A stretch of 64,000 nt of DNA from the NCBI RefSeq assembly GCF_000814325.1, contig NZ_JPHF01000002.1, positions 372,001-436,000 on the forward strand. The letters run 5' to 3'. The stretch comes from Flavihumibacter sp. ZG627 (GTDB lineage Bacteria > Bacteroidota > Bacteroidia > Chitinophagales > Chitinophagaceae). Below the pieces are notes generated by a model. It made no database searches and was not told the DNA's origin. It worked only from the letters and a program-made list of their open reading frames with translations. A program made the position numbers and the translations under genes. Below are positions 49,884-59,654 of this stretch, piece by piece; within the stretch, counting starts at the first letter, position 1, and every line of letters starts with the position of its first letter.

Positions 49884-51476
49884 ATGAAATATCATTCAGA
49901 AATAGTTAAACGCCGCAGTTTTGCCATTATTTCTCACCCCGATGCCGGTAAAACCACCCTTACTGAGAAGCTCCTCCTGTTTGGAGGTGCTATCCAGACG
50001 GCCGGGGCGGTAAAGAGCAATAAGATCAAGAAGCACGCTACCTCCGACTTCATGGAGATCGAGCGCCAGAGAGGAATTTCGGTTGCTACCTCAGTGATGA
50101 CCTTCGAATACCAGGGCATCCTTATAAACCTTCTGGATACGCCCGGCCACAAAGATTTTGCCGAAGATACCTATCGAACCCTTACCGCGGTGGATAGTGT
50201 AATACTGGTTATTGACAGTGTAAACGGGGTGGAAGAGCAGACCCGTCGACTGATGGAGGTCTGCCGCATGCGGGATACCCCCGTGATCGTTTTTGTGAAT
50301 AAAATGGACCGTGATGGTAAGAACCGTTTCGATCTGATAGAAGAAATTGAAAAAGAACTAAGTATCCAGCTCCATCCCCTTACCTGGCCTATCAACAGTG
50401 GTAAGGATTTTAAGGGCGTATATGATCTTCATAATAAGAATCTTCGCCTATTCACTGCCCATACCAAGGCGGAAGACGGGGTATTGCAACTTGAAGACCT
50501 CACTGACCCTGTTCTAGATGATAAGCTGGGAGCCCGTGATGCTGCTGTTCTTCGGGAAGATGTTGAACTGGTGGATGGTGTTCATGGCGAACTCAATGTG
50601 GAAGATTACCTGGCTGGTAAAGTGGCGCCGGTATTCTTCGGGAGTGCGGTTAACAATTTCGGCGTGAAGGAAATGCTTGACACCTTCATTCGGATAGCAC
50701 CTATCCCACGAAGCCGCGAAACCACCAAGCGAAAAGTTGATGTGGAAGAAGATAGATTCAGCGGATTCATCTTTAAGATACATGCCAACCTTGATCCGAA
50801 GCACCGCGACCGGATCGCCTTTTTGCGTGTATGTTCAGGTCGCTTCGAACGCAATAAATATTTTCATCATGTGCGGCTTGATAAGGATGTGAGGTTCAGT
50901 AACCCTTATAGCTTTCTCGCCCGCAGCAAGGATGTGATTGAAGAAGCCTATCCTGGTGATGTAGTGGGATTATTTGATACCGGAAATTTTAAAATAGGAG
51001 ATACACTTACAGAAGGAGAGGAGTTTTACTTTACCGGTATTCCATCCTTTTCACCTGAAATCTTCAAAGAAGTACTGAACAAGGATCCAATGAAAACCAA
51101 GCAACTGGAAAAAGGATTGCTGCAACTTACAGATGAAGGCGTTGCGCAGCTCTTCACGCAGTTTGGTGGTAATAAAAAGATCATCGGTTGTGTGGGTGAA
51201 CTTCAGTTTGAAGTGATACAGTACCGATTGTTGCAGGAATATGGTGCCTCTGTTGAATTCCGCGCCCAGCCTTATTATAAGGCATGCTGGATAACAAGTG
51301 ATGATCCCAAAAAACTCCAGGATTTCATCCGCTTTAAGTCATCCAATATTGCTGAAGACAAAGATGGTCACCTGGTATACCTGGCACAAAGTGAATGGTT
51401 CCTGAATACAGAAAGGACCAATAACCCGGATATTGAATTCCACTTTACATCAGAGATCCATAAGGAAATGATCTGA
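49884..51476 (+). CDS. prfC: Peptide chain release factor 3
   Basis: 530 residues from ATG 49884 ([20 protein letters not shown]). The frame is open upstream into the Usp gene region without similarity. GTPase motifs: [20 protein letters not shown] (P-loop), [20 protein letters not shown] (switch I), [20 protein letters not shown] (G3) and [19 protein letters not shown] (NKxD). Domain II has [20 protein letters not shown] and the C-terminal part [22 protein letters not shown]3 recycles RF1/RF2 from the ribosome. Converges on purB with 3 bp between stops. Confidence 0.97.
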   Translation: MKYHSEIVKRRSFAIISHPDAGKTTLTEKLLLFGGAIQTAGAVKSNKIKKHATSDFMEIERQRGISVATSVMTFEYQGILINLLDTPGHKDFAEDTYRTLTAVDSVILVIDSVNGVEEQTRRLMEVCRMRDTPVIVFVNKMDRDGKNRFDLIEEIEKELSIQLHPLTWPINSGKDFKGVYDLHNKNLRLFTAHTKAEDGVLQLEDLTDPVLDDKLGARDAAVLREDVELVDGVHGELNVEDYLAGKVAPVFFGSAVNNFGVKEMLDTFIRIAPIPRSRETTKRKVDVEEDRFSGFIFKIHANLDPKHRDRIAFLRVCSGRFERNKYFHHVRLDKDVRFSNPYSFLARSKDVIEEAYPGDVVGLFDTGNFKIGDTLTEGEEFYFTGIPSFSPEIFKEVLNKDPMKTKQLEKGLLQLTDEGVAQLFTQFGGNKKIIGCVGELQFEVIQYRLLQEYGASVEFRAQPYYKACWITSDDPKKLQDFIRFKSSNIAEDKDGHLVYLAQSEWFLNTERTNNPDIEFHFTSEIHKEMI

Positions 51477-51479
51477 TTA

Positions 51480-52823
51480 TTAATAGTTGGCGCTTATGCC
51501 GGTATAGTTTTGAGGAGTGATCTTTTTCAATTCCTTTTTAACGGCTGCTGTTGTATTAAGACCATTGATGAAATTATGGATGGCTTTTTTGTCGATGGTT
51601 GCATTACCCCTTGTCAGATCCTTCAGCGCTTCATAGGGCTTGGGGTAATTTTCCCTTCGCAAAACTGTTTGGATGGCTTCCGCTACAACGGCCCAATTGG
51701 CTTCGAGGTCTTCGTTGATCTTTTTCTCATTCAGCACCAGTTTGCCAAGTCCTTTTTCAATTGAACGGATGGCGAGAATGATATGCGCGAATGGCACACC
51801 TATATTGCGGAGAACGGTAGAATCGGTTAGATCACGCTGAAGGCGACTGATAGGAAGTTTTGCTGAAAGATGCTCCAGCAGTGCATTAGCGATGCCGAGA
51901 TTACCTTCTGCATTTTCAAAATCGATAGGGTTGACCTTATGTGGCATAGCCGAAGATCCTATCTCTCCTTTTTTTGTTTTCTGCTTGAAATAATCCATGG
52001 AGATATAGGTCCAGATATCGCGACAGAAATCCATTAGGATTGTATTGATCCTTTTCAGCGCATCGAAATGAGCGGCAAGGTTATCATAGTGCTCAATCTG
52101 GGTAGTGAATTGCTGGCGCTGAAGGCCCAGGGATTCAACAAATGTATTGCCGAGCTTAACCCAGTCCTTTTTAGGATAGGCAATATGGTGAGCATTGAAG
52201 TTACCGGTTGCACCACCGAATTTGGCTGTGTAGGGAATATGCGTCAACTGCTCTACCTGGTTTTGCAGTCGCTCAACAAATACCATCATTTCCTTTCCCA
52301 GTTTTGTTGGGCTTGCGGGTTGACCATGGGTGCGTGCCAGCATCGGTATATCACGCCAGCTATCTGCCAGGTTACGGAAGGCGGTATTGAGGTTTAACAA
52401 TGCAGGAAGGTATTCGAATTCCATCGCGTTTTTCCAGCTAAGGGGAACTGATGTGTTGTTTACATCCTGCGAGGTAAGTCCGAAATGAATCCATTCAACC
52501 AGGTTGGCAGCGCCGCAGGCTTCGAGCTTACTCTTTACAAAATATTCTACTGCTTTCACATCGTGGTTGGTGATCTTTTCCGTTTCCTTGATGCTGAGGG
52601 CGTCTTCCGTACTGAAACCTGCTGCAGCCTCTTTCATGAAGTTGCGCGCTTTTACAGGGAGTTTGAAAAACCTGTTATCAGCAAGAAAAAGAAAATATTC
52701 CACTTCAATGATCACCCGGTATTTCATCAGGGCATATTCAGAAAAATACTCATCTAATTGTTGAAGCTGGTTACGATAACGTCCATCGATAGGAGAGATG
52801 GCAGTAAGGGATTGTAGTTCCAT
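51480..52823 (-). CDS. purB: Adenylosuccinate lyase
   Basis: 447 residues of the shorter E. coli-like group. SLTAISPIDGRYRNQLQQLD is the PurB start, VEWIHFGLTSQDVNNTSVPL and ARTHGQPASPTKLGKEMMVF hold catalytic His, and GEIGSSAMPHKVNPIDFENA (about 285-305) is the fumarase-superfamily signature with the catalytic Ser. It acts twice in purine synthesis (SAICAR and adenylosuccinate cleavage). Divergent from mqnA with 26 bp between start codons; its candidate -7 box (minus strand TAATTTTG at 52831-52838) is 7 bases from the ATG. Confidence 0.97.
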   Translation of the reverse strand: MELQSLTAISPIDGRYRNQLQQLDEYFSEYALMKYRVIIEVEYFLFLADNRFFKLPVKARNFMKEAAAGFSTEDALSIKETEKITNHDVKAVEYFVKSKLEACGAANLVEWIHFGLTSQDVNNTSVPLSWKNAMEFEYLPALLNLNTAFRNLADSWRDIPMLARTHGQPASPTKLGKEMMVFVERLQNQVEQLTHIPYTAKFGGATGNFNAHHIAYPKKDWVKLGNTFVESLGLQRQQFTTQIEHYDNLAAHFDALKRINTILMDFCRDIWTYISMDYFKQKTKKGEIGSSAMPHKVNPIDFENAEGNLGIANALLEHLSAKLPISRLQRDLTDSTVLRNIGVPFAHIILAIRSIEKGLGKLVLNEKKINEDLEANWAVVAEAIQTVLRRENYPKPYEALKDLTRGNATIDKKAIHNFINGLNTTAAVKKELKKITPQNYTGISANY

Positions 52824-52838
52824 ATATTTGCAAAATTA
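52823..52838. promoter_or_regulatory. Abutting opposed -7 boxes between purB and mqnA
   Basis: Plus strand TATATTTG at 52823-52830 (for mqnA) is directly followed by CAAAATTA at 52831-52838, which reads TAATTTTG on the minus strand (for purB). Both match TAnnTTTG. Neither has a clear -33 TTTG. Confidence 0.4.
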
Positions 52839-52849
52839 AATTAAAGCGA

Positions 52850-53608
52850 TTGGACAGAAAAATCAGAGTGGGAGCAGTGAGTTACCTGAATACAAAGCCT
52901 TTGATCTATGGACTGGAGAAAGGAATGCTGCAAGACGAGATAACGCTGGAAATGGATTTCCCTGCAAATATTGCGGGAAAGCTACTCGACGATAGTATAG
53001 ATATTGGGTTGGTGCCTGTAGCAATTATACCCAGGTTAAGGCAACATCATTTTGTAGCTGATTATGGCATCTGTTGCGATGGTCCTGTGGCCTCTGTATG
53101 CCTGTTCAGTGAAGTGCCTGTAGAGGCAATAACAGAGGTGCTTCTCGATTATCAAAGCCGAACTTCTGTAAGGCTTGCCCGCATATTGATGAAGGAGTTT
53201 TGGAAGATCGATCCTGTTATCACTGATACCCGCGATGATTTCCGTGAAAGGATAACCAGCACCACGGCTGGTGTGGTGATAGGCGACAGGGCCCTTGAAC
53301 AAAGAAGCCGCTCGCGTTATGTGTATGATCTTGGTGAAGCCTGGAAACTGATGACAGGACTTCCATTTGTTTTTGCAGGATGGATCAGCAATAAACCAAT
53401 TAGTTCAGATTTTATAGCCTCTTTTAATGCAGCAAATGAATATGGGTTGAACAGGTTGGAAGAGGTGATCACGCAACATCCGTATCCTGCCTATGATCTT
53501 CATAAATATTATACGGAAGACATCATATATAAACTGGATGCAGAAAAAATGAAAGGTCTGGAACTCTACCTTGATTATCTGCAGCGTTTTGGATTCCAGG
53601 TAAAATAA
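52850..53608 (+). CDS. mqnA: Chorismate dehydratase, menaquinone (futalosine) pathway
   Basis: 252 residues from a TTG start. The first residues DRKIRVGAVSYLNTKPLIYG are the normal MqnA N-terminus, and the first in-frame ATG (residue 25) lies far inside the fold, so TTG is chosen. Further motifs are MDFPANIAGKLLDDSIDIGL, VPVAIIPRLRQHHFVADYGI, VLLDYQSRTSVRLARILMKE and GVVIGDRALEQRSR. The protein has the periplasmic-binding-protein fold without a signal, acting in the cytoplasm. It makes 3-enolpyruvyl benzoate from chorismate. Its presence implies menaquinone is made through futalosine. The last base abuts the flippase gene stop on the other strand. Confidence 0.95.
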   Translation: MDRKIRVGAVSYLNTKPLIYGLEKGMLQDEITLEMDFPANIAGKLLDDSIDIGLVPVAIIPRLRQHHFVADYGICCDGPVASVCLFSEVPVEAITEVLLDYQSRTSVRLARILMKEFWKIDPVITDTRDDFRERITSTTAGVVIGDRALEQRSRSRYVYDLGEAWKLMTGLPFVFAGWISNKPISSDFIASFNAANEYGLNRLEEVITQHPYPAYDLHKYYTEDIIYKLDAEKMKGLELYLDYLQRFGFQVK

Positions 53609-55096
53609 TTATTTCTTCTTTAATGGCAGATATCTCTCGATGGTGGAATTGATTTCCTGTGAGATTCCACTGATGTATGTAGTTGGAATGAAAAGGATCA
53701 GGAATACCACTGATCTGATAAATGTATCAAGGAAAATATTTGATTGGGTAGGAATAAAGCTTACCAAAATGGTTGCTGCAACGGCAATCACAATTGCCAG
53801 CAGGTTTTTCAGCGTATAAGGCTGCATGTTAAATTTCAGGAACAGGAAAGAGAAGCGAAGAATATTATAAAACGTGAGTGAGATGAGCATTGAATAAGCC
53901 GCACCCATCAAACCATAATAGGAGATCAGGTAATAATTCATTGGCAGGGCGAGGATGGTATATGCCACGTTAACAATGAAATCAACTTTCCAATAGCTGG
54001 AAGTTCCCATTATTTGTCCGTTAGCACCGGTACCGAGGTCAATAAGCTTTGCAGCACCCATAAAAAGAATAACGCTTTCGATGCCTGCAAAATCTTTTCC
54101 CAGCAGTCCTGACAGGTTATGTAGGTTCAACCAGATCAGTCCAAACATACCGAGCCCCACTACCAGCAGGTTGGCAACACTTTTCTTATAAATGCTTTTA
54201 ATACCAGCCAGGTCCTTGTTTTTCCAGGATTCGGCAAGAACGGGTATGGTTACAGAATTCATGCTACGCTGCGGCACTTCAAGAAGTGTAACAATATAAG
54301 TAGCGATGGTCAGTACTGCTGTATCAGTAAGTCCGCGGTCACCTTTCGCCGTTAGGATGAAAGTATCGATGGTGCGTGAGAGCAGGTTAAGGAACTGGGA
54401 ACCGAAAATGAAAAAGCCGAAGCTGGCCATTTTATACTGAAGCCGGTCAGTAACAGAACTTATTTTGGGGACAAAGAGGAACTGTTTTGTTTTGCGGAGG
54501 ATCAGGAACAGAACGAATCCTGATACCATATAGGAGAGGGAGAATAACTGGAGGAAGCGGTTATCGCTGATCATTTTAGCGGTCAGCAATAAGAGTAGAA
54601 CGGTAAACAGTAAACGGGGAAGCAGTTCGCGGAGAGTGTTGGTGGCTATGCTTTTCCGGAAAGACCATCCAAATGCTTCGAGCCACATGAAGAACAGGAT
54701 AAAAAAGCAATAAGGGTAAACCAGGTAGCTGAATTCTACGAATAGGGGTGACCGTTCGGAGAATTTTCTCTCGATGATGTCTCGGCCCAGCCAACCCGCG
54801 AGGCACATGATAATGAATCCGATGATGCATACCATGGCGGTAACGAAGGGAAGATCATTCTTCTCCGGCTTCAGGTATGATTTGTAGAAGGGGAAGAATT
54901 TATAGATGACGGGAAGGCTGCCGAGTGTACAAAGTGTTGCCAGGGTTAATCCGGCGTCGGTAATAACGCGGGTGAGTCCAAGCATTTCAGGAGAAAGAAT
55001 CCGGGGCACCAGGAAAAGCATATTGAAAGCACCTACCGCGAATCCCAGGATGATGATTACGGTGGACCTGATGCTTTGCTTTTGGATACTGCCCAT
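53609..55096 (-). CDS. Polysaccharide flippase (MOP/Wzx-like), 14 predicted membrane segments
   Basis: 495 residues from ATG 55096 (MGSIQKQSIRSTVIIILGFA); TTG 55105 would add three. Hydrophobic segments run through the whole chain (for example VIIILGFAVGAFNMLFLVPR, FVTAMVCIIGFIIMCLAGWL, CFFILFFMWLEAFGWSF, FLILFIPTTYISGI). Features of the polysaccharide-transport family are the SPEMLGLTRVITDAGLTLAT start and the RTIDTFILTAKGDRGLTDTA loop. It likely flips lipid-linked sugar units across the inner membrane. A TAGTTTTG box lies 6 bases before its ATG (55103-55110). It leads into a surface-polysaccharide locus. Confidence 0.9.
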   Translation of the reverse strand: MGSIQKQSIRSTVIIILGFAVGAFNMLFLVPRILSPEMLGLTRVITDAGLTLATLCTLGSLPVIYKFFPFYKSYLKPEKNDLPFVTAMVCIIGFIIMCLAGWLGRDIIERKFSERSPLFVEFSYLVYPYCFFILFFMWLEAFGWSFRKSIATNTLRELLPRLLFTVLLLLLTAKMISDNRFLQLFSLSYMVSGFVLFLILRKTKQFLFVPKISSVTDRLQYKMASFGFFIFGSQFLNLLSRTIDTFILTAKGDRGLTDTAVLTIATYIVTLLEVPQRSMNSVTIPVLAESWKNKDLAGIKSIYKKSVANLLVVGLGMFGLIWLNLHNLSGLLGKDFAGIESVILFMGAAKLIDLGTGANGQIMGTSSYWKVDFIVNVAYTILALPMNYYLISYYGLMGAAYSMLISLTFYNILRFSFLFLKFNMQPYTLKNLLAIVIAVAATILVSFIPTQSNIFLDTFIRSVVFLILFIPTTYISGISQEINSTIERYLPLKKK

Positions 55097-55102
55097 TGAG
55101 GC

Positions 55103-55110
55103 CAAAACTA
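55103..55110 (-). promoter_or_regulatory. Candidate -7 box (TAGTTTTG) of the flippase gene
   Basis: The minus strand matches TAnnTTTG exactly and stops 6 bases before the ATG at 55096, so a leaderless or near-leaderless transcript would result. No matching -33 element was seen. Confidence 0.35.
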
Positions 55111-55198
55111 AATATTAATTTTCCAATATAAGTCCACAATATTTCTGGTATAAATGAATTATTCTTTCTTTATTCGTGGTGGAATATTTTTAGAACCC

Positions 55199-57913
55199 AT
55201 GAATTTTATTAAACCTTACCCTTCCTTTCTTCTTCTACTTTTATTTCAATTTATAATATTAAACGAAATATTGGCTCAAACACCAATAGTGCCATTAGCT
55301 ACAGATTGCAATAGCTGGTTAAATATTAAAGCGCCTGGGGGTGGAGTGCGAATTGGTGATCTAGATATACCGGGAAACCACTTAACCGTTGAGGCAATGA
55401 TTACGCGTACAGCACTGCCTCTTGACACAACATCTCATGGCCAGGGCGATATCGTTTCTAAACAGAGCGATCCTAATGATGCAAATTACCTCCTGCGAGC
55501 AGATCGTGCTGAAATAACAACAACCAACGGATATTTCAGAACTGCGCCTGTATGTAAGTTTGAGTCAAACAAAACATATCATATTGCCATGGTGTATAAC
55601 GGTAACACTCTGAAATTTTATAGAAATGGATTCTTATTGAGTGAGGTGCCGTGCTCAGGAAATATGATAACCAATAATTGGATAACAACTATAGGAGAAT
55701 ATGCCTGGCAGCCTGGTTATTATGGAACAGCATTGATAGGATATATAAATGAGGTAAGAATTTGGGACGTTGCAAGAACACAGGATGAATTACGTACGTA
55801 TTTAAATAATCCATTGCCATCCCCAACAACTCAAACAGGACTTAAAGCCTATTACCAATTTGATGACCTGCAAAATAAGCAAGGTAATGCGAGCTGGAAT
55901 GGATCTATTGTTGGTGATGCTGCCATAAATGCAACTAATCCTTTGTGTTCATTCGTGCAGGATTCATGTACCGTTATTTGCGATGAGAAAATTGATTTTG
56001 GATTCAGACAGTCTTTGTGTAATCCATCGCTAGTAAGTTTTATTACTGATAATGTGGGTATAGAAAAAGTTAGATGGGATTTCGGTACCGCTGGTATTTC
56101 TGATTCATTTACACCAACAATAGATTTCGGCAATACGTTACAGAATATCCCTATCAGATTAACATCCACTTTTTCAGATGGATGCCTTGCCCAGGTGGAA
56201 AAATCAATTTTAATTGGGAGTGGTGATGGTTCCCCTTTACAATTATTAGATACAACTGTATGTAAGGGAGTAGAATTAAAATTTACAGCCCCAGAATCCA
56301 TTTCTTATTGCTGGAATAGTTCAACCGGCAGTACTGGGTTGGGGCTTCGTGAACAAACTATAATAGCGGATGCATCCCAGCAAATTTTCATTAATAGAAT
56401 AGAATTAGGTGATAACCTGATCGTTAATGGTGATTTTCAATCTGGTAATGAATTATTCAGTTCTGATTATTTGTTTTCACCAACGGGCGGGGTGCCGGGA
56501 AATTATACAATAGGAAATAATCCCAAAGCCTGGGATGGCCAGATAAATTGTGACCTGCCTGCACCTGCTAGTGGGATGATGCTGGTTAATGGAGAAATGA
56601 TTACCGGTACAACCATCTGGAAGTATACCAAAACTATATCTACAGGTACTGATTATATTTTTGGTTTTTCTATCTCAAATCTTAAAACAGGAAATCCACG
56701 GATTCATGTTTATATCAATGGAGCAAAAATTGACCAGGTTGAATTTGGAAATGGTGCCTTATGTACCTGGCAAGAGTACCAGTTATTCTGGAATTCAGGG
56801 AGTTCAGATCAAATCGAAATAAAACTTGTAACCGGACTTTTACCCACGGGGAGTAATGTATTTGCACTCGATAACATAATGTTGAGTGAGTATAATTTGT
56901 TCTCTGAATACATCCACGTTAATGTTGATGAAGCCCCTTTCATAAATGCTATTTCTGATGTAGAGATCTGTTCAGGCCAAAAGAAGCTGCTTTCTGTGGA
57001 AACGGATGCTCCGGCTTCAATCCAATGGTATCCTGATACCAATATAAGTAATAGTAATTCGCTAACACCTGAAGTAAGTCCAGGTGTCACAACAACCTAT
57101 TATGTTTCTACCGAATCAGCTCCAGGTTGCAAAGTCATAGATTCTGTTCAGGTTTCAGTTAAACCAATTCCTGAATTTACTCTTAGCGAAAGTGAAATCG
57201 ACTTGTGTGAAGGAATGGAGACAACGATAAGAGCCACTGGAGGTACAACATATGAATGGTATAATGCTGCTGATTTTATATCGGATAATGCAGTGCTGTC
57301 ATTGGATGGTACTGAATCAGGCATTTTTAAAGTTATTATCAAAGATGAGTTATGTAATATTTCAGACACGCTCACAAGCATTGTAACTATAAAGCCTCTA
57401 CCACAAATAAGTATAGAAAAATCAAATGATATTGACTGTAAACAAACGGTAGCAACCCTGGAAGTAATCGGTGCAGCACGATTAGAATGGTTACCGGAAA
57501 GTTCAATTATTGAAACAGGAATTAATTACATCAGAGTTGCCCCAGGTGGTAGTACAATGTATTATGTTAAGGCATTTGATACCAATGGTTGTTATGTAAC
57601 TGATTCCACCCTAGTAAACTTCAGCGCTATTAACGGCGGTGAAGATATTAAGATGCCAAATGCTTTTTCACCAAATGGCGACAATAAAAATGAATGCTAC
57701 GGAGCATCTAACCTGGATTTTTTATCAGGGTATCAGTTAGTGATCTGGAACAGGTGGGGTCAGCAGGTATATAATTCTCAGAAACCTGGAGAATGCTGGA
57801 ATGGAACATTGAAAGGGATACGCCAACCTGCGGGAACCTATGTGTACCAGTTGAAAGGTAGTTCTGCATGTGGTATTGTAAATAAGAAGGGTACAATTGA
57901 GCTTATACGTTAA
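55199..57913 (+). CDS. Type IX secretion (type B) cargo protein with LamG-like and PKD-like domains
   Basis: About 904 residues from ATG 55199, which gives a clean signal peptide (MNFIKPYPSFLLLLLFQFII, then LNEILAQ); ATG 55154 is the alternative. Residues about 30-240 form a LamG/concanavalin-like domain (LTVEAMITRTALPLDTTSHG, TIGEYAWQPGYYGTALIGYI, EVRIWDVARTQDELRTYL). A PKD-like stretch follows (VRWDFGTAGISDSFTPTIDF), then a jelly-roll-like segment and repeated Ig-like units (YYVSTESAPGCKVIDSVQVS). The last about 85 residues are the gliding-motility-like type B C-terminal domain: MPNAFSPNGDNKNE, YQLVIWNRWGQQVYNSQKPG, GTYVYQLKG. Expected on the cell surface, possibly as an adhesin. Confidence 0.93.
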   Translation: MNFIKPYPSFLLLLLFQFIILNEILAQTPIVPLATDCNSWLNIKAPGGGVRIGDLDIPGNHLTVEAMITRTALPLDTTSHGQGDIVSKQSDPNDANYLLRADRAEITTTNGYFRTAPVCKFESNKTYHIAMVYNGNTLKFYRNGFLLSEVPCSGNMITNNWITTIGEYAWQPGYYGTALIGYINEVRIWDVARTQDELRTYLNNPLPSPTTQTGLKAYYQFDDLQNKQGNASWNGSIVGDAAINATNPLCSFVQDSCTVICDEKIDFGFRQSLCNPSLVSFITDNVGIEKVRWDFGTAGISDSFTPTIDFGNTLQNIPIRLTSTFSDGCLAQVEKSILIGSGDGSPLQLLDTTVCKGVELKFTAPESISYCWNSSTGSTGLGLREQTIIADASQQIFINRIELGDNLIVNGDFQSGNELFSSDYLFSPTGGVPGNYTIGNNPKAWDGQINCDLPAPASGMMLVNGEMITGTTIWKYTKTISTGTDYIFGFSISNLKTGNPRIHVYINGAKIDQVEFGNGALCTWQEYQLFWNSGSSDQIEIKLVTGLLPTGSNVFALDNIMLSEYNLFSEYIHVNVDEAPFINAISDVEICSGQKKLLSVETDAPASIQWYPDTNISNSNSLTPEVSPGVTTTYYVSTESAPGCKVIDSVQVSVKPIPEFTLSESEIDLCEGMETTIRATGGTTYEWYNAADFISDNAVLSLDGTESGIFKVIIKDELCNISDTLTSIVTIKPLPQISIEKSNDIDCKQTVATLEVIGAARLEWLPESSIIETGINYIRVAPGGSTMYYVKAFDTNGCYVTDSTLVNFSAINGGEDIKMPNAFSPNGDNKNECYGASNLDFLSGYQLVIWNRWGQQVYNSQKPGECWNGTLKGIRQPAGTYVYQLKGSSACGIVNKKGTIELIR

Positions 57914-58737
57914 TTCCTGAAGCAGAAAATATTTAATTGAAGATCATAATCGGGCTTTTGTCCTTTTCTACTAAAGGGCGTATGATATGATTCAGCTGCC
58001 TCTTTTATATAATATTTATACCCGGCCTCTGTAACTATCTGCAGAATTTCATTTAATTCACTGTTCTGCAAAAAAGAACCGTGGTACTCTATAAAAAGAT
58101 ATTCTATCAGGTGCAGTTTTTCGTGGATGTCAATAATGACTTTGTATTCTGCGCCCTCGATATCCAGCTTTAAGAAATTCACCTTTTCCACCAGTATATC
58201 ATTAAGTCGTATTGCTTTTACCGAGGTGGAATAATTATTGGCATTCTCTTCAATACGGGAACTCATACTGCCTGTGCCGGCAAAATTAAGTATGGTGTTT
58301 TCGATCCATACAGCTTCCTTCCTAAGATCAACATCTTTATATTCAAAAGAGGCAATGTTTTTAGAGAGGAGTTCGTAGTTTCCTGAGTCCGGCTCAAAAG
58401 CTATAATTTTTGATTCAGGATATTGCTGTTTGCAATAAAGCACACTCATCCCAATATGTGCACCACAATCTATAATGTAAGGAGAATCTGTGCCGAAATC
58501 AATCTTATAATATTCATCAATGAAAATCTCATCCAGTGCGTGAAGCACTTCATTTCCACTTCCGAAATAAAAAGGTTTACCAAAGAGAAACATTTGGTGT
58601 GTTGAGCCGGAAGAGCTATTCCGAAGTTTTTTTACCTGTGGCCAGGTTATACCAAACGAACTGTATGGGTTATTAAATATTGCTTTCAGTTTCCTTACTG
58701 CATCTGAACTGATCTTAGAGATTAATGAATTGCCCAC
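57910..58737 (-). CDS. FkbM family methyltransferase
   Basis: 275 residues from a GTG start at 58737; no in-frame ATG precedes the conserved region. The S-adenosylmethionine site is YIIDCGAHIGMSVLYCKQQY with FEPDSGNYELLSKNI, and FLKLDIEGAEYKVIIDIHEK is the FkbM core motif. FkbM enzymes O-methylate sugars and other hydroxyls, here probably a surface glycan. Its 3' end overlaps the 3' end of the T9SS gene by 4 bp on the opposite strand. The glycosyltransferase gene upstream ends 2 bp before its start, so they share a transcript. Confidence 0.9.
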   Translation of the reverse strand: MGNSLISKISSDAVRKLKAIFNNPYSSFGITWPQVKKLRNSSSGSTHQMFLFGKPFYFGSGNEVLHALDEIFIDEYYKIDFGTDSPYIIDCGAHIGMSVLYCKQQYPESKIIAFEPDSGNYELLSKNIASFEYKDVDLRKEAVWIENTILNFAGTGSMSSRIEENANNYSTSVKAIRLNDILVEKVNFLKLDIEGAEYKVIIDIHEKLHLIEYLFIEYHGSFLQNSELNEILQIVTEAGYKYYIKEAAESYHTPFSRKGQKPDYDLQLNIFCFRN

Positions 58738-58739
58738 TA

Positions 58740-59597
58740 TTAGTTGGAGTTTATTTTACCTGTTTTGGTAGCAAGATAATCGAAATAGCCCCTAAATGCC
58801 ATACGTAACACCTGCAATCGTTTATTATTATAGATCAGGTTATTCTTTAAACGGTTAATAAGAGACCTGGTTCTCTTCCTCTTATGTTCAGCGAATCCTG
58901 ATCCATATTTTCTATTTACATAAAAAAAATTGCGTACCATATAATACATACGCAATGGACTGTGCAGGCTTCGACTGGTTTTGGCACCCGTTAGCGATCT
59001 ATACATTCCACTACTACCCAGGCTATGCTCGAGTCGTATACCTGTATATAATAGTGATCTATATCCGCTATCCCTGATACGATAATTATATTCAAAATCA
59101 ACTTCATCAATAAAAAGTGCTTCATCGAAACCGCCCAGCGTTTTAAAATGACTCAAACTTAAAATGCTGCCCGAGGTTATCAGATCTAGTGATTCCTTTG
59201 CTTCGCATCCTTTTGAAGATTCTACATATTCGTTAAAAGCAACCCCGTACATTGCAACTATTGAGGGGTCTTCACACTTTTGAAAACAGGTCAGGTATTT
59301 TTCAAGTTCACTTTGCTCAAAGTAAGAATCCTGATCCATAGTTAATAGAAAATGAAAACCCTCCTTAATGGCCATCTCCGCTGCTAAGTTCAATCTGACA
59401 GCTATTCCCTGGTTTCTGCCATCCCCGAAATAAATGGCATTTGGTATGGACAAAAATGATTGTTCATTATTATTGCCAATTGCATCAGTATTGTCTATGA
59501 CATATACTTTTTCAACTGATTTACTATAGGAGAGGATGTTGTCCGCTACGGATTTACCTGGGTGATATAAAATGGTTACGGCTGCAATTCGAGCCAT
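58740..59597 (-). CDS. Glycosyltransferase family 2, rhamnosyltransferase-like
   Basis: 285 residues from ATG 59597 (MARIAAVTILYHPGKSVADN). A frame open further to 59720 overlaps the divergent gene and is not used. The rhamnosyltransferase subgroup features are VYVIDNTD, NQGIAVRLNLAAEMAIKEGF, the metal-binding LLTMDQDSYF (D-x-D), SGSILSLSHFKTLGGFDEAL and the EVDFEYNYRIRDSGYRSLLY loop. It adds a sugar, perhaps rhamnose, to a growing glycan. Upstream the divergent glycosyltransferase at 59655 starts 57 bp away. Confidence 0.9.
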   Translation of the reverse strand: MARIAAVTILYHPGKSVADNILSYSKSVEKVYVIDNTDAIGNNNEQSFLSIPNAIYFGDGRNQGIAVRLNLAAEMAIKEGFHFLLTMDQDSYFEQSELEKYLTCFQKCEDPSIVAMYGVAFNEYVESSKGCEAKESLDLITSGSILSLSHFKTLGGFDEALFIDEVDFEYNYRIRDSGYRSLLYTGIRLEHSLGSSGMYRSLTGAKTSRSLHSPLRMYYMVRNFFYVNRKYGSGFAEHKRKRTRSLINRLKNNLIYNNKRLQVLRMAFRGYFDYLATKTGKINSN

Positions 59598-59654
59598 TTT
59601 TACTTTTGTTTGAATGCTATGCGTATTTTGCGAAAGTAAACAATTAATCGCTTC

